Position numbers and translations under genes: made by a program. Below, piece after piece: positions 54,734 to 63,609 of a DNA stretch of 64,000 nt. Origin of the DNA: Erythrobacter sanguineus (GTDB lineage: Bacteria > Pseudomonadota > Alphaproteobacteria > Sphingomonadales > Sphingomonadaceae); the NCBI GenBank assembly GCA_945878845.1, contig CAMCUB010000001.1:124001-188000 (forward strand), written 5' to 3'. Each line of letters opens with the position of its first letter. Position 1 is the first letter of the stretch. The notes below the pieces were generated by a model. It searched no databases. It saw only the letters and a list, made by a program, of their open reading frames with translations, and was not told where the DNA came from.

Positions 54734-55564
54734 ATGGCAGGGGTTAGTGGCATCTTCCGGGCCGTATACGAGGGGAGCCTGACAATTTCACATTCGCAGC
54801 GCGCTTCTCACGCCGAGCTGCACCTGCTGTTTGCCAAGGGCAAGCGGCCGGACCGGTATGCCGTCATTGCGTTTGCGGGCCGCCTGCCTGCGGTTAGCGT
54901 CAGCCATGATCCCCTCTCCAGCAACGCAGCCGATCGCGAAGCGGTGTGGCCGGGGCAGCTCGAATGGCTCGAGCTGCTGCGCGACGGGCTGACCTTCGAT
55001 CTCACCGGTCTTGCGCCGGGGCCCGCCAGCGCCTTCCCCGCCGTCGCGCACCGCTTCGATCTTCCCGCCTTGCCTTCGCCCGGCGAATACGAGGCGATGG
55101 TGCTGCGCCCGGGCCCGCATCTCGCCGAAGGGGCGGCCAGCCTGCCGGTGATGCGCGAGCTGCTTGCGCTGGGCTGCGATATCGTGCGCCAGTTCGATGG
55201 CGTGCTGGCGGTGGGCTGGGGCCCAGCGGCAACCGCGATCGGGCGGCGATATTTTGAGTCCGTCACCAGCGCCTGGCTCGATGGCGGGCCCTTCCCCGCG
55301 CTCGGCCTCACCGCCTTCGCCGAGACTGCCGATGCAGCGCTCGAAAGCGTCGGCCTTGCCTTCTGGATCGGGCAGGAGCTCAGGATCGAGCCTCCGCTCA
55401 GCGCCGATCGGGTGGCGGCCACCCGGCTCGCCATCCGGCTCGTCAATCACCTCGTGCTCGCCGGCGGGCTGGCCGAGGACGACCGTATCATCGCCCCCGA
55501 CGGTTCACGTCTCGTGCTGCGCCCCTCACGCAGCCGGGCCCTGATCAGCGTCTGGCGCGAGTAG
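54734..55564 (+). CDS. Conserved-looking hypothetical protein upstream of the AHH gene
   Basis: A 276-residue globular protein without signal peptide. It contains alternating hydrophobic stretches such as LPVMRELLALGCDIVRQFDG and LAIRLVNHLVLAGGLAEDDRI, and an internal WGPAATAIGRRYFESV. No family recognised. The start is uncertain: the ATG at 54734 has no good ribosome site, and the frame is open from 54668. It ends 2 bases before the AHH gene, so the two are likely made together. Confidence 0.6.
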   Translation: MAGVSGIFRAVYEGSLTISHSQRASHAELHLLFAKGKRPDRYAVIAFAGRLPAVSVSHDPLSSNAADREAVWPGQLEWLELLRDGLTFDLTGLAPGPASAFPAVAHRFDLPALPSPGEYEAMVLRPGPHLAEGAASLPVMRELLALGCDIVRQFDGVLAVGWGPAATAIGRRYFESVTSAWLDGGPFPALGLTAFAETADAALESVGLAFWIGQELRIEPPLSADRVAATRLAIRLVNHLVLAGGLAEDDRIIAPDGSRLVLRPSRSRALISVWRE

Positions 55565-55566
55565 GC

Positions 55567-56085
55567 ATGCAGATTTGGGGTCACAAACACAGCCTTACGA
55601 TTATCGCCTTCCGCTCGGTCAACGCGCGGGGCACGCCGGAATACAACCCGGGCCTCCAGCGCCACCACCTGCTCCCCCGCCAGCTCCTGTCGCAGCGCTG
55701 CTTCGGCCGCATGTTCGCCGAGGTCGGGCGCGTCAACGTCGGCTTCGACGACTTCCGTCTCAACGGGTTGCTGCTCCCCGCCACCGAAGCCGCCTCGGTG
55801 CGCAGCGGCATGCCGCTCCACCGCGGACCCCACCCGCGCTACAACGAGGTGGTGATCGCCCGCGTCGGGCGGATCGAGGCGCGCTGGGCCGATGTCCGCC
55901 TGCACGACAACGAGGCCGCACTCGTCGAGGCGCTGATGCGGCTCCACCTGCTGCAAGCCGCGCTGCGCTGCCAGCTCCTCGCCGAGCGCCGCCGCGTGGT
56001 GCTGAGCCGCAAGGACCCGATTGGCACCGGCTTCGACTTCTCCGAGCTCGATGCCATGGCCGAGGCGCTGTGGGCGGCCGAGTAA
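55567..56085 (+). CDS. AHH-type (HNH/endonuclease VII-fold) nuclease-like protein
   Basis: A 172-residue protein whose central part, LQRHHLLPRQLLSQRCFGR and NGLLLPATEAASVRSGMPLHRGPHPRYNE, has the double His and the later Asn/His pattern of AHH nuclease domains, usually the toxic end of secreted polymorphic toxins. Here the domain has no signal peptide or long delivery module. The upstream protein might be its partner or control. Biochemical activity is inference. Confidence 0.7.
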   Translation: MQIWGHKHSLTIIAFRSVNARGTPEYNPGLQRHHLLPRQLLSQRCFGRMFAEVGRVNVGFDDFRLNGLLLPATEAASVRSGMPLHRGPHPRYNEVVIARVGRIEARWADVRLHDNEAALVEALMRLHLLQAALRCQLLAERRRVVLSRKDPIGTGFDFSELDAMAEALWAAE

Positions 56086-56086
56086 A

Positions 56087-57091
56087 TTACTCCGCCGCCT
56101 CGGCCATCGCCGCCCAAGCGGTGTAGCCCGAATTGCTCGCGAGTCGCGCTTTGGCTTCGTGATATTCGCGCTCGAAGCGGGCGACCAGATCCTCGACCGT
56201 GCCGACTTCCTTGATCGTCCCGATCCCCTGACCCGAGCCCCAGATGTCCTTCCACGCTTTGGCCTTGGAGTTGCCGCCGCTGCCGAAGTTCATCTTGCTG
56301 GGATCGCTTTCGGGCAGGTTGTCGGGGTCCATCCCGGCGGCCTCGATCGAGGAGCGCAGGTAGTTGCCGTGCACCCCGGTGAAGAGGTTGGTGTAGACGA
56401 TCCCTTCCGAGGAACCCTCGACTATGCCGTTCTTGTAGCCATCGGCGGCGTTGGCTTCCTTGGTGGCGATGAAGGCGCTTCCGGCATAGGCGAAATCGGC
56501 GCGCAGGGCTTGGGCGGCGAGGATCGTCGCCCCGTGCCCAACCGCGCCCGAGAGCGCGACAAGGCCGTCAAACCACTCGCGGATTTCCTGCATCAGCGCG
56601 AAGGGCGAAAGCGCGCCGGCATGGCCGCCAGCGCCGGCCGCCACCGGGATCAGCCCGGTCGCGCCCTTTTCGATCGCCTTATGCGCAAAGCGATTGTTGA
56701 TGACGTCGTGCATCGTCACGCCGCCCCAGTTGCGCACCGCCGTGTAGATATCCTCGCGTGCGCCCAATGAGGTGATGACCATCGGCACCTGCCACTTCTC
56801 GCACGTCGCCATGTCGGCATCGACGCGGTCATTAGTCTTGTGGACGATCTGGTTGACCGCGAAGGGCGCGGCCGGGCGATCGGGGTTCGCGCGGTTGTGG
56901 GCGGAAAGCTCTTCGGTGATCTGGTGGAGCCACTCGTCGAGCTGCGACTGCGGGCGCGCATTCAGCGCGGGGAAGCTGCCGATGATCCCGGCCTTGCACT
57001 GCGCGATCACCAGCTCGGGGCCCGAGACGATGAACAGCGGCGATCCGATCAGCGGCAGGCGCAGGCGATCGAACGGGGCGGGAAGCGGCAT
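56087..57091 (-). CDS. Nitronate monooxygenase family flavoprotein
   Basis: A 334-residue FMN barrel: IGSPLFIVSGPELVIAQCKAGIIGSFPALNAR at the start, VITSLG near 106, GATGLIPVAAGAGGHAG near 143 and VALSGAVGHGATILAAQALRADFAYAGSAFIAT near 172-205 give the flavin-binding order. The natural substrate may be alkyl nitronates or another small compound. Convergent with the AHH gene, 1 base between. Confidence 0.9.
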   Translation of the reverse strand: MPLPAPFDRLRLPLIGSPLFIVSGPELVIAQCKAGIIGSFPALNARPQSQLDEWLHQITEELSAHNRANPDRPAAPFAVNQIVHKTNDRVDADMATCEKWQVPMVITSLGAREDIYTAVRNWGGVTMHDVINNRFAHKAIEKGATGLIPVAAGAGGHAGALSPFALMQEIREWFDGLVALSGAVGHGATILAAQALRADFAYAGSAFIATKEANAADGYKNGIVEGSSEGIVYTNLFTGVHGNYLRSSIEAAGMDPDNLPESDPSKMNFGSGGNSKAKAWKDIWGSGQGIGTIKEVGTVEDLVARFEREYHEAKARLASNSGYTAWAAMAEAAE

Positions 57092-57180
57092 CGGTTTCTC
57101 CTCAAAACGTTTCTGGCTTAACCCGTGTCTCTAGCGCGGGTTCCGAGGGTGCCAAGCGCGATTTTGCGAGTGACGTTACG

Positions 57181-58221
57181 TCACCCGAGCACATCCTCGA
57201 TCCCGTAGAACCGCGCCGCGGTGCCCGCGAACAGCGCCGCCTTTTCCTTGGCGCTGGCCGAGCGAGCGAGGCGCTTGAAGGCGTTCCACAGCACCGCATA
57301 GTCCGCGCCCCAGTAGTCGACCGGACAATTGCTTTCGAACATCGCGCGGTTCGCGCCGAAGGCCTCGATGCAGGTCTCGATATAGGGGCGCCACAGCGCG
57401 GCGAGGTGTTCGGAGGAGTGCCCGGCGGCAGGGCCGTCCTCGGGAAGGGCGCAAAAGGCCATCGCTAGCCCGCCAAGCTTGACCACCACGTTCTCGCACT
57501 GGGCGAGTTCCTTGATGTTGCGGCGCCATTCGTCGAACCGCTCGTGCAGGCGGCCCTTGTAGCTCGCGAGGCCGACCGGCGTGCCGACATGGTCGAGGCA
57601 GATCGGCTGATCGGGGAAGGCGCGCGCCAGATCGATGAGGTCGGGCAGCTGCGGCTCGAGCAGCCAGGCATCGAAGGTCAGACCGCGCTTGCCGAGCTCG
57701 GCGAAGCCCTCGCGGAAGGTCGGATCGAGATAGAGGCCTTGCGGATGGTGGAACGGCGCGCCGAGCACTTGGCCGTCGGCGTCCCAAGCACCGGCATGGC
57801 GGATGCCTCTAAAGCGCGGCGAGGCGGCCTGCAGCGCATCGAGCACCGCACCCGCGCTAGCCCCGCGCGCAAGATCCGCATGGCCCACGATGCCTGCGCA
57901 ATACCGCGCCGGGCCATAGAGCCCGCTCGCCGATTGCGCCGCGACGCCGTTCACGAACTCGACCTCGCCGACCACCTTCAACGCGTCGCCATAGGCAGAA
58001 TTGTAGAAGGCGCCGCACTCCATGAAGACCGTGGCGACGATGTTGTGGCCGCTGGTCATGTGCGCGTGGAGCTGGTCGAAGGTGTAATGCGCGTGCGGCG
58101 CGATCGCGGCGATGAAGGGGTGGTGCGGCTCGGGGAACATGCCCACCAAGGCGCGCAGATCCCACAGGTGGTGGTGGGGATCGATGATCGGCAGGTCAGG
58201 CTCGATGATGGCTTCAGTCAT
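57181..58221 (-). CDS. Amidohydrolase-2 family metal-dependent hydrolase
   Basis: A 346-residue TIM-barrel hydrolase with the metal motif IIDPHHHLWDL near the N terminus, FRGIRHAGAWD and the late DLPDQPICLDHVGTP, FESNCPVDYW pattern seen in lactone and decarboxylating amidohydrolases such as 2-pyrone-4,6-dicarboxylate hydrolase relatives. Substrate unknown. Single gene. Confidence 0.85.
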   Translation of the reverse strand: MTEAIIEPDLPIIDPHHHLWDLRALVGMFPEPHHPFIAAIAPHAHYTFDQLHAHMTSGHNIVATVFMECGAFYNSAYGDALKVVGEVEFVNGVAAQSASGLYGPARYCAGIVGHADLARGASAGAVLDALQAASPRFRGIRHAGAWDADGQVLGAPFHHPQGLYLDPTFREGFAELGKRGLTFDAWLLEPQLPDLIDLARAFPDQPICLDHVGTPVGLASYKGRLHERFDEWRRNIKELAQCENVVVKLGGLAMAFCALPEDGPAAGHSSEHLAALWRPYIETCIEAFGANRAMFESNCPVDYWGADYAVLWNAFKRLARSASAKEKAALFAGTAARFYGIEDVLG

Positions 58222-58357
58222 GGTCTCTCCCTCTCGCTTCCTCGGCGCGGGGGCTGTTGTTCAGCCTCCCGCAAGGCGCCTTGCGGATTGTTGTGGACCG
58301 CAGGTGTAACGGCAAGGCCGCTGTGCGTCATCGCCGAATTAGGGGGGATCATCGGGG

Positions 58358-58861
58358 ATGAAGCGGATCGGGCAAGCGGCATTGTTGACGGCGGCGGCGC
58401 TGGCGGTGAGCGGGTGCACGGTGCGGCAATATATGGGCATTTCCACCCGCACGCCTGTCACCGCCGAGGAACAGGCGCGGCTCGATGCAGCTCTGGCAGG
58501 TCCGGCGGTTGCTGCGGGCTGCCCGTGGAGCGCGGACGACGCAAAGCCGGTCAACGTGCCCTGCGACAGCCTCCCGCTGCCGCGCCTCGCGATGCTGGCG
58601 GGGATGGACCACAAGGCGGCGCTGCTCGAGCTGGGTATCCGGTTCGAGGAAGGGCGCGGGGTGGCGCAGGATTGGGGCGAGGCCGAACAGGCGTACCGTC
58701 TGGCTGCCTGGCAGAATTCTTATATCGCTGGCCAGCAGGTCGCCGGGATCGGCAGCCCGCCGGGACAAAGCTTCACGCCGATCATGGTGCCCGGCGCACC
58801 GGGCCTCGAGAGCGCTCAGGCCCGGCTTGCGAGCCTGCGTGCGCGCAGACGGACACAATAA
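58358..58861 (+). CDS. Sel1-repeat-like lipoprotein
   Basis: The 167-residue precursor has a lipoprotein signal (LTAAALAVSGC, Cys20). The mature part has one helix pair of Sel1 type (ALLELGIRFEEGRGVAQDWGEAEQAYRLAA) and an Arg-rich tail. Role unknown. Convergent with the DUF2189 gene. Confidence 0.72.
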   Translation: MKRIGQAALLTAAALAVSGCTVRQYMGISTRTPVTAEEQARLDAALAGPAVAAGCPWSADDAKPVNVPCDSLPLPRLAMLAGMDHKAALLELGIRFEEGRGVAQDWGEAEQAYRLAAWQNSYIAGQQVAGIGSPPGQSFTPIMVPGAPGLESAQARLASLRARRRTQ

Positions 58862-58864
58862 ACG

Positions 58865-59653
58865 CTATTCCACCGCCCGCACATAGAGGTGCCAGGTCGC
58901 ATGGCCGAGCACCGGCAGGGCCACCATCAGGCCGAGGAAGACCGGCAGCATCGCCGCCAGCAACACCACCGCGATGATCGCCGCCCAGCCAAGCATCACC
59001 GCGAAATTGCGCCGCACTACGGCTAGGCTGGTGATGATCGCAGTGAGGAAATCATGCTTGCGCTCGACCAGCAGCGGCAGGCTGACTACAGTGATGGCGT
59101 AGAAGGCGAAGGCCATCGCTCCGCCAACCGCGCTGCCGACGGCGAGCATGGCAATCCCCTCCGGCGTCGCCAGAGCTGCGAGCGGATCGCGTCCCATCCC
59201 GCTTTCGCCCACGAAGATCGCGAAGATCGCATGGGCGACGATCATCCAGAACGAGAAGGCGACGAAGACGATCACCCCCATCGACAGGATCTGGTCGTCG
59301 CCATGGCCCTTGAGCGCGCCGAGCACCGCGCGCCAGGTCAGCTTCTGTCCGGCCGCGCGGCGGCGGCTTGCCTCGTAGAGGCCGACGGCGACGAAGGGCG
59401 CGACCAGCGGGAAGCCGGCGATGGCGGGGATCAGCCAGGTGAGATTGCCTCCGGCCAGCGTCGTCCAGCCGATCGCCAGCCCCGCGAGCACATAGACCCC
59501 GCCGAAGAACAGCCCGAAGCGCGGCATCGCGAGAAAGTCGCGCCAGCCTGCTGCGAGCGCGGCGCGCAGGTCCGCCCAGCCGAGGTCGGCGCTCGGCTGC
59601 GGCCGCGGCAGCGGGGCGGCGATGAGCGGCGAGGCTCCGTCCAGTCCAGTCAC
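58865..59653 (-). CDS. DUF2189 membrane protein
   Basis: A 262-residue membrane protein with about six helices, WADLRAALAAGWRDFLAMPRFGLFFGGVYVLAG at the start and the acidic HGDDQILSMG turn and FYAITVVSLPLLVERKHDFLTAI region typical of DUF2189. Function unknown. It starts with GTG behind GGAGGGAGG; the larger open frame upstream is antisense-like sequence within the peptidase gene. Confidence 0.78.
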   Translation of the reverse strand: MTGLDGASPLIAAPLPRPQPSADLGWADLRAALAAGWRDFLAMPRFGLFFGGVYVLAGLAIGWTTLAGGNLTWLIPAIAGFPLVAPFVAVGLYEASRRRAAGQKLTWRAVLGALKGHGDDQILSMGVIVFVAFSFWMIVAHAIFAIFVGESGMGRDPLAALATPEGIAMLAVGSAVGGAMAFAFYAITVVSLPLLVERKHDFLTAIITSLAVVRRNFAVMLGWAAIIAVVLLAAMLPVFLGLMVALPVLGHATWHLYVRAVE

Positions 59654-59679
59654 CGCGCTTTCCTCCCTCTCCGCCGGGC

Positions 59680-61620
59680 CTACTTCGCCATCTGCGGCTT
59701 CAGATAGCGGTCGAACCATTCGACCGTGCGCTTCAAGGAATCCAGCTGGTTCTCGCGCTTGCGGAAACCGTGGCCCTCGAGCGGGTAGAACACCGTCTCG
59801 ACCGTGCGGCCCTTGGCCTTGAGGATGTCCTCGACCTCCTGCGCCTGTCCGCGCGGCACGCGGATGTCGTTCTCGCCCTGCAAGGTGAGCAGCGGCGCCT
59901 TGGCATTGGCGATATAGGTGAGCGGGGAGGCGCGGTCGTAGCCCTCGGGGTTTTCCTCGGGCGTGCCCATCAGGCTGCGCAGATAGGCTTTGAGCACCTC
60001 GTCCATGTCGCGGTACATGGTACGCCAGTTGATGATGCCGAACCACTGCACGCCGGCGGCGAACTCGTCGGGCGCCTTGCCGATCGCCATCAGCGTCATG
60101 AACCCGCCGTAGGAGCCGCCGAAGATGCCGACGCGTTTCGCATCGACATAGCCGCTCTCGACCAGGAACTGCTTGGCCGCGATGGTGTCCTTGAGGTCGC
60201 CGCCACCCAGATCGTTGTAATTGGCGGCCTGGAAGTCCTTGCCGTAGCCGGTCGAGCCGCGGAAGTTGGGCGCGATGATGATATAGCCGCGGCTTGCCAA
60301 TGCTGCGGCGATATCGTCGAAAAAGTCGTCGGTCTTGCCGGTGGGGCCGCCGTGGGGGATGACGATCGCGGGGTTGCTGCCGTCGCGCTTCAAGTTGGCG
60401 GGCATGGTGACGAGCGCGCTGATGAGCGTGCCGTCAAAGCTCTTGTAGGTCACCATCTGCGATCCCGCGAGCGCCTCGGGCCGCACGCTGGCGAGCGCAA
60501 GCCGGGTGATCGGCGTGACGGTGTCATCGGCAAGATCGTAGCGGTTCAATTCGCCTGCGACATTGGCGGCCATGTTGACGACCAGCAGCGAAGCGCCGTC
60601 GGGCGAGCGCGGGTCGCTGCCGGAGGTGAAGTTGATCCCCTGCGGCAGCTTGAGCGGCGTTTCCGCGCCCGTGGCGAGGTCGAACTTCACCAGCGTGCTG
60701 CGCAGATCGTCGCTGCTCTCGACCAGCAGCGCCTTGCCGTCACGGGTGAAGCGCAGCGCGGACTGATCCCACACGATCGGTTTCAGCCATTTCCACTCCC
60801 CCGATGCGAGGTTGTAGAGCCCCGCCTGCGAGCGGCCCGTCCGCTCGTTGGTGGTGACCGCCAGCCATTTGCCGTCGGGGCTGACGTCGGCAACGAAGTA
60901 GATCGTGTCGTCCTTGCCCAGCACGCGCGTCGCCTTGCCGGTGGCGACATCGACGCCCCAGATCTCGGAGGCCGACGAATCCACATGCTCGCGATTGGCG
61001 AAGATGGTCTTGCCGCCATCGGCCCAGACCCGCGGCGACCAGCCATACGCGGGATCGGCCTCGGCGGTGAGCACGCGCACCGTGCCGTCGGGCGCAAGCA
61101 CGGCGAGGTTGGATTGCGCTTCGCTGCGCGCCTTGACCGACAGCGCGATGAGGCCGTCCGCGCCGCCGGGCACCAGACCGGCCTCGCTCAGGTCAGGGGT
61201 GCGCGTGACCTGCTCGGTCGCGCCGCCGCTGGTGGGGACGCGGTAGACATCGTAATATTCGTCCCCGCCTGCGTCCTGCCGGAAATAGAGCCACTTGCCA
61301 TCGCGCGAGGCGGCGAGCCCGGTTTGCGCGTCGTCGGACTGGGTCATCTGCAGCGGCCAGCCGCCCTGCGCCTCGGTGCGCCAGATGTTGTAGCGCCCGG
61401 TTAGGTTGGTGACGATGAAGACATGCTTGCCGTCCGCGCTCCACGTGGCGCTGCCGACGCTGCGCGAATTTCCGATATCCTCGAGCGGCACTTCGCGCGC
61501 CTCGGGATTGACGGGGGACGCGAGGCTCTTGGGATCGGTCACCGGCCGCTCCGGCGTGGCGATCTGCGCGGCGAGCGGTGAGGCACTGAGCAGCAGCAGC
61601 GAGACAATCATCGAACGCAT
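59680..61620 (-). CDS. Exported S9-family prolyl oligopeptidase-like peptidase
   Basis: A 646-residue serine peptidase. A signal peptide (MRSMIVSLLLLSASPLAAQ) sends it to the periplasm. Residues about 60-400 form a beta propeller (repeated D-G-K blades such as ATWSADGKHVFIV); the catalytic domain has GGSYGGF (Ser), a GENDIRVP strand (Asp) and EGHGFRKREN (His). It probably degrades peptides for nutrition. A DUF2189 gene follows after 26 bases. Confidence 0.93.
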   Translation of the reverse strand: MRSMIVSLLLLSASPLAAQIATPERPVTDPKSLASPVNPEAREVPLEDIGNSRSVGSATWSADGKHVFIVTNLTGRYNIWRTEAQGGWPLQMTQSDDAQTGLAASRDGKWLYFRQDAGGDEYYDVYRVPTSGGATEQVTRTPDLSEAGLVPGGADGLIALSVKARSEAQSNLAVLAPDGTVRVLTAEADPAYGWSPRVWADGGKTIFANREHVDSSASEIWGVDVATGKATRVLGKDDTIYFVADVSPDGKWLAVTTNERTGRSQAGLYNLASGEWKWLKPIVWDQSALRFTRDGKALLVESSDDLRSTLVKFDLATGAETPLKLPQGINFTSGSDPRSPDGASLLVVNMAANVAGELNRYDLADDTVTPITRLALASVRPEALAGSQMVTYKSFDGTLISALVTMPANLKRDGSNPAIVIPHGGPTGKTDDFFDDIAAALASRGYIIIAPNFRGSTGYGKDFQAANYNDLGGGDLKDTIAAKQFLVESGYVDAKRVGIFGGSYGGFMTLMAIGKAPDEFAAGVQWFGIINWRTMYRDMDEVLKAYLRSLMGTPEENPEGYDRASPLTYIANAKAPLLTLQGENDIRVPRGQAQEVEDILKAKGRTVETVFYPLEGHGFRKRENQLDSLKRTVEWFDRYLKPQMAK

Positions 61621-61716
61621 GTTTTTCCCTCCCCCAAGGCCACGCACGGCGGCGCGAGGCTTAGGTAGATACCACCTTGCCTCGCGCGTTCCATAGGGAA
61701 TCGGGAGCGGCCGCGC

Positions 61717-63402
61717 CTAGCCGCCTTGGGCCACCGCCGCATTGGCCGCGGAGAGCACCGCGCGCACGCTGGCGGTAGCGATGTCCTCGTCGATCCCGCA
61801 GCCCCAGATGGTGCTGCCGTCAGGGCTGCGGCATTCGAGATACGCTGCCGCGCGTGCGTCCGTGCCCGCACCCAGCGCGTGTTCGGTGTAGTCGACCACT
61901 TCGAGATCGACCCCGAAGGCCTCGCGCAGCGTTCCCATCACGCTCGAGATCAGCCCGTTGCCGCGGCCCGAGACCGATTGCTCGGTGCCCTCGACCGCGA
62001 TGGTGCCCGCGAAGATCCGCGTGCCGTCGGCCGCGCGGCTTTCCTCGTAGCGCACCAGCTGGAAGTGCTTGGGGTGGATCTTGACGTGGTAGGCCTTGCG
62101 GAAGGCGTCCCAGATGTCGGCGGCATTGAGTTCGCGGCCCAGATCGTCGGCCATCGCCTGCACGTGGCGCGAGAAATCGGCCTGCATCTTCTTGGGGAGC
62201 TTGAGGCCCTGATCCTTCTCCAGCACCCAGGCGAAGCCGCCCTTGCCGGACTGCGAATTGACGCGGATCACCGCTTCATAGCTGCGCCCCAAATCGGCCG
62301 GATCGATGGGGAGGTAAGGGACGCGCCACGCTTCGTCATTCTGCGTCTCGCGCGATTCAAAACCCTTCTTGATCGCGTCCTGATGGCTGCCGCTGAACGC
62401 TGTATAGACCAGCTCGCCGCCATAGGGGTGGCGCTGGTGGACGGGCAGGTCGTTGCAATAGGTGACGGTCTCGATCACCCGGTCGATGTCGGAGAAATCG
62501 AGCTCTGGGTCGATCCCTTGGGTGTAGAGATTGAGCGCCATGGTCACCAGGCAGCAATTGCCGGTGCGCTCGCCATTGCCGAACAGACAGCCCTCGACCC
62601 GGTCCGCGCCCGCCATCAGCCCCAGCTCTGCCGCCGCAACGCCGGTGCCGCGGTCGTTGTGGGTGTGGAGCGAGAGGATCGCGCTTGTCCGATTGGGCAG
62701 GTGGCGGCCGAAATATTCTATCTGGTCGGCGTAGATATTGGGCGTCGCCGCTTCGACTGTAGCGGGGAGGTTCAGGATGATCGGGTGTTCGGGGGTGGGT
62801 GCGAGCACCTCCATCACCGCGGCGCAGACTTCGATCGAGAAATCGAGTTCGGCGGTTGAGAAGGTCTCGGGCGAGTACTGGAAGTGCCAGTCGGTGCCCG
62901 GATACTTCGTGGCTTCATCCCGCATCACCTTGGCACCCGCGACCGCGATGGCTTTCACCTCGTCCTTTGACATCCGGAACACGATGTCGCGCCAAGCGGG
63001 GCTCACCGCGTTGTAGAGGTGGACGATTGCGGCCCGCGCGCCTTCGAGGCTGGCGAAGGAGGTGCGGATCAGGTCCTCGCGGCTTTGCGTGAGCACCTGC
63101 ACGATCACGTCCTCGGGGATCGCGTCGGATTTGACCAACCCGGAGATGAAATCGAACTCGGTCGCGCCCGCGCTGGGGAAGCCGACCTCGATCTCCTTCA
63201 ACCCGATCTCGACCAGCAGGTCGAAGAAGCGCCGCTTCTTCACCGCATCCATGGGATCGATGATCGACTGGTTGCCGTCGCGCAGATCGGTCGAGAGCCA
63301 GCGCGGGGCCTTCTCGATCAGCTTCGAGGGCCATTGGCGGTTCGGCAGGTCGATCTGGCCGAAAGGGCGATACTTGGCGGAAGGATGCTTGAGCATGGGC
63401 AT
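61717..63402 (-). CDS. leuA: 2-Isopropylmalate synthase (long form)
   Basis: The first committed enzyme of leucine synthesis (561 aa): DLRDGNQSIIDPMD near 39 (metal and substrate), LHTHNDRGTGVAAAELGLMAGADRVEGCLFGNGERTGN at about 245-285 (His pair), and a C-terminal LeuA regulatory domain with AAAYLECR for leucine feedback. Start at ATG 63402 follows a weak ribosome site; an internal ATG is two codons on. A leucine-rich leader peptide lies upstream. Confidence 0.95.
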   Translation of the reverse strand: MPMLKHPSAKYRPFGQIDLPNRQWPSKLIEKAPRWLSTDLRDGNQSIIDPMDAVKKRRFFDLLVEIGLKEIEVGFPSAGATEFDFISGLVKSDAIPEDVIVQVLTQSREDLIRTSFASLEGARAAIVHLYNAVSPAWRDIVFRMSKDEVKAIAVAGAKVMRDEATKYPGTDWHFQYSPETFSTAELDFSIEVCAAVMEVLAPTPEHPIILNLPATVEAATPNIYADQIEYFGRHLPNRTSAILSLHTHNDRGTGVAAAELGLMAGADRVEGCLFGNGERTGNCCLVTMALNLYTQGIDPELDFSDIDRVIETVTYCNDLPVHQRHPYGGELVYTAFSGSHQDAIKKGFESRETQNDEAWRVPYLPIDPADLGRSYEAVIRVNSQSGKGGFAWVLEKDQGLKLPKKMQADFSRHVQAMADDLGRELNAADIWDAFRKAYHVKIHPKHFQLVRYEESRAADGTRIFAGTIAVEGTEQSVSGRGNGLISSVMGTLREAFGVDLEVVDYTEHALGAGTDARAAAYLECRSPDGSTIWGCGIDEDIATASVRAVLSAANAAVAQGG

Positions 63403-63448
63403 GGGATGAGGCTCGTCGCTTGGATGTCAGGGAAGCTGCGGCAGGTTA

Positions 63449-63504
63449 CCCTTGGGAGCGGTGCCGCGCTGTCCGTGACGCGCGGCCTCCTACGCCCAAG
63501 GGCG
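63449..63504 (-). promoter_or_regulatory. Alternative RNA stems before leuA (attenuator-like)
   Basis: CCCTTGGG in the end of the leader frame (63502-63495) can pair with CCCAAGGG (63456-63449), enclosing an inner GCCGCGC/GCGCGGC stem (63486-63480 with 63469-63463). Alternatively the leader end folds on itself (CGCCC-TT-GGGCG, 63504-63493). No T tract follows, so control may act on translation or through Rho. Confidence 0.55.
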
Positions 63505-63543
63505 CATAAGTCGAAGCAGCAGCGCAAGACCGTTAAGCGTCAT
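63490..63543 (-). CDS. Leucine leader peptide of leuA (17 aa)
   Basis: The frame reads MTLNGLALLLRLMRPWA, with six leucines in 17 residues, five of them within seven residues. It ends 87 bases before leuA, with its stop between alternative stems. Ribosome stalling on scarce leucyl-tRNA would suit attenuation of leuA, as for leuL in enterobacteria. An in-frame ATG at 63555 would give 21 residues. The ribosome site is weak. Confidence 0.6.
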   Translation of the reverse strand: MTLNGLALLLRLMRPWA

Positions 63544-63609
63544 GGGCCGCGTCATTGCCGATAATTGCGCAGCGCGCAAGCCGGGAATGCCCCGAATATC
63601 GCGCCGCGC

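Noticed and set aside
63318..63527. A 69-codon minus-strand frame upstream of leuA as a gene
   Set aside because: It overlaps the leuA start and the leader region in another frame, has no ribosome site and a Pro/Ser/Arg-rich translation; the Leu-rich 17-codon frame explains the region better.
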